Assembly: GCF_014805685.1 (NCBI RefSeq)
Contig: NC_060893.1
Span: forward strand, 11,956,273-12,020,272
Reading direction: 5' to 3'
Source: Silurus meridionalis
Taxonomy: Eukaryota; Chordata; Actinopteri; Siluriformes; Siluridae
Length of the DNA stretch: 64,000 nt
A model generated the notes under the pieces. The model had not been told where the DNA came from, searched no databases, and worked only from the letters and a program-made list of their open reading frames with translations. The position numbers were made by a program, and so were the translations under genes. The first letter of the stretch is position 1. Each line of letters begins with the position of its first letter. Shown here piece by piece: positions 36,754 to 64,000 of the stretch.

Positions 36754-38255
36754 TTTATTTTTTATTTTCTTGCCTTCATGAGGCTACATTGCTACTTGAT
36801 AAATAAGGCTGCCAGTACAGAGGCCACCAGAGACAAGAAACATAAAGAGCACAGCGATAAAGATGCAGGTGGCACAATTGGAACAAGACACTGATCCAGA
36901 TTTTGAATCACTTGCCTATATTTAGCCTTATCTTGTAATGCAATTTATGGACTTGTCAAAAATAAAAGCAGAATTATTGAAGCTGGTATAAAATAAACTA
37001 AAGAACTCCCCCAAAGACTGTTTTTCAGTACCAACTGGCTATGCTGTAAAATATGTCAGTTTTGATTTGAGGACACAAAAGCAGACTACAACAATACACT
37101 TCTATAAGGTCTGCAAGAATATCTTGAGATCCTAGCAGAAGAATGCACAACTAAATATAGAAGAGGAATATCATTTATGACAAAAATAAAAGTTTTTTTT
37201 CTTAACAAAACAATAGCAGTACAAACCTGGGTGGCATGCACATTCATATTTAAGTAAAAAAAAAAAAAAACAGTACAGTACATTCAATAATTCAATACAG
37301 AGTTCAGGACTCTAAATTCTCCATCTTTGTCTTTTTTGGTTATTTAACACGCAGGTCTAGTTACAATCCCTTTGTGAAATTATTTGTGCCAAAGTGTAAG
37401 CAAATCTCTACAATCTTAAAAAAAGTGTGTGTAGAGAGGCTTGGGCTTGTCCCACTGGGTGACTTCTTAAAAGGTACTATGCAACCCCATACAACAGAGC
37501 TCCCTTATCACAGAGTCCTAAGTTTAGGGAGCAAAAAACCCTTGAGGGACCCTTAGAGATGTAGGAGGAGGATGCAATAAAGTTATCAGCACATTGGAGC
37601 AAAACATTTTGATAGACATTAAGTATTACATACATGATATACTTTTAAATATAATATATATAGTATTTTGTTTAAATGTATATTATAGTGTTTGTATATA
37701 AATATATAGCCTTTACTCAAGGCAACAAACATTATAATGCACCATAAACATTACAGTAACATAGATGTTTCAGTCATATACTGCTGTAATTCTTTAGACC
37801 ATATTTCCTACGTTCATACCATTCTTAAAGACACCATAGTTTAGAATGGAATCACAAGCTTAAGATATATATAAGTTATCAAATATTTCATGACAGCTTG
37901 ACTATTCTATAACCACTGTCACAATTCTCCAGCAACCTGATCAATGAGATTTTAAAATACGTTTACAAGAACAATGTAAAATCATGCATATGTAGATACC
38001 AGTTTAAATGTTCTAAATGAACATTATAAAATATCATGCAAAAGAGACAATTTAGCTTTTATATGTTGGCTAAACAAAATAAAAATAAAAATTAGTGTAC
38101 AAAGAGCTTTCCCTTCAACGTGCAGCATTTTAAACAAGTAATTCACATATGAGTCTTCCTTTCCTTTAAAAATAAAATTACTCAAATTCACAATTGGTGA
38201 ACAATAACGTGGTAAATTACCCTAGTAATACGTTTAGCAGATGTGAAAATAAAGT

Positions 38256-63529
<25,274 letters not shown>

Positions 63530-64000
63530 GTGCCTGTCGCCCAGCGGACATTCAACACGTGTGTTATCACATCATTGCTCTGATAAATCTGTAAAGATTG
63601 CGGTGAGATGATGTTGCGGTGGTCATAGTCTTGTGGAGAAGGACGCCGCACTTCCCAAAGCCGCCAAAAGTTTGTGCCCTGCTCCAAAACACTCGTAGTT
63701 CTCTATTTCTGAGAGCTTCCCGATTATTTTGGAAGTCTCCCGGAGAGCCCAGAGACAGGCGTGACTTGCTGCGGCAGCAGGAGTCATATGACTGCTGGTA
63801 TCATTTTTAAAACAGGAAGTCTAAAGCACCGAGCCGGGGGACGATCGAGCAAACCGAGAGAAAGACGAGATTTATTTCCAGGTAAACTTGGCCTTATGTT
63901 TACCCTCCTCTTCCTCTTCGTTTTTATGACAGCAGCTTTATGTGTCGTGTTCACATCTTCAGCAATGCAATGAGAAAGAGAAACCTTTTATATCCCGTCG
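63530..64000. promoter_or_regulatory. lrrk2 5' flank and promoter region
   Basis: GC content is higher than in the surrounding introns. It includes the lrrk2 5' UTR. An ETS-like ACAGGAAGT lies at 63812-63820. The stretch 63815-63881 ends in TTTCCAG followed by GTAAAC, so it could be a 5' UTR exon of a plus-strand neighbour that starts outside lrrk2. No coding sequence can be assigned. Confidence 0.4.

Larger units (their letters stand above)
33352..38255. other. Intergenic region between clpx and lrrk2
   Basis: Contains the clpx promoter side (33352-34000), old repeat fragments, a (TA)n array and the presumed lrrk2 3' UTR (below 38256). A fish repeat resembling GGTCACTTTAATATGGACAC lies near 34016. 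A GTAC-rich interspersed repeat lies at about 35850-36000. The 199-codon open frame at 34382-34981 runs through a LINE-type tail and is not a gene. Confidence 0.55.

Noticed and set aside
36505..36894. 129-codon open frame with an Ile-Tyr repeat
   Set aside because: It spans the (TA)n array; both flanks lack recognisable coding signatures and splice support.

Overview
This is a vertebrate nuclear window, almost certainly from a teleost fish. It has GT-AG introns, many (CA)n, (TA)n, (GA)n and (GACA)n microsatellites, and fish-type L2 and RTE LINEs, tRNA-derived SINEs and Tc1/hAT remnants. The gene content points the same way. An ostariophysan (catfish-like) source is only a guess from the repeat flavour.

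Six protein genes are recognised. I rebuilt them exon by exon from reading frame, splice sites and remembered family sequence; no alignment was run. They are: slc5a12 (minus, 5' five coding exons, 1-2459, running off the left edge); fibin (plus, single exon, 4138-4761); tmem178b (minus, four exons, 12773-15857); spi1/PU.1 (plus, five exons, 19740-25433); clpx (minus, fourteen exons, 26674-33351); and lrrk2 (minus, 51 exons, 38256-63529, a complete 2540-codon frame). slc5a12/fibin and tmem178b/spi1 are head-to-head. fibin/tmem178b and spi1/clpx are tail-to-tail. clpx and lrrk2 lie in tandem. The genes do not form one pathway: they cover a monocarboxylate transporter, a secreted limb-bud factor, a claudin-like membrane protein, a haematopoietic ETS factor, a mitochondrial AAA+ unfoldase and a ROCO kinase.

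Intergenic and intronic DNA is repeat-rich. The main elements are a 1.0 kb element with terminal inverted repeats inside slc5a12 intron 1, a 5'-truncated L2-type LINE (about 8608-10320), a Tc1/mariner MITE with clean TA-flanked TIRs in lrrk2 intron 39, an RTE LINE in lrrk2 intron 4 that has lost its reverse transcriptase core, two related hAT-like remnants, and two SINEs.

The observations most worth checking are these. clpx has two frame lesions, one base missing in the pore-2-loop exon and a shifted C-terminus. The lrrk2 ROC domain has strongly diverged switch I and switch II, leucine at the position of human Arg1441, and no recognisable Ser910/Ser935 14-3-3 motifs. At least five lrrk2 splice acceptors use (UG)n microsatellite tracts in place of a pyrimidine tract. 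I found no sign of a wholly new biological system.
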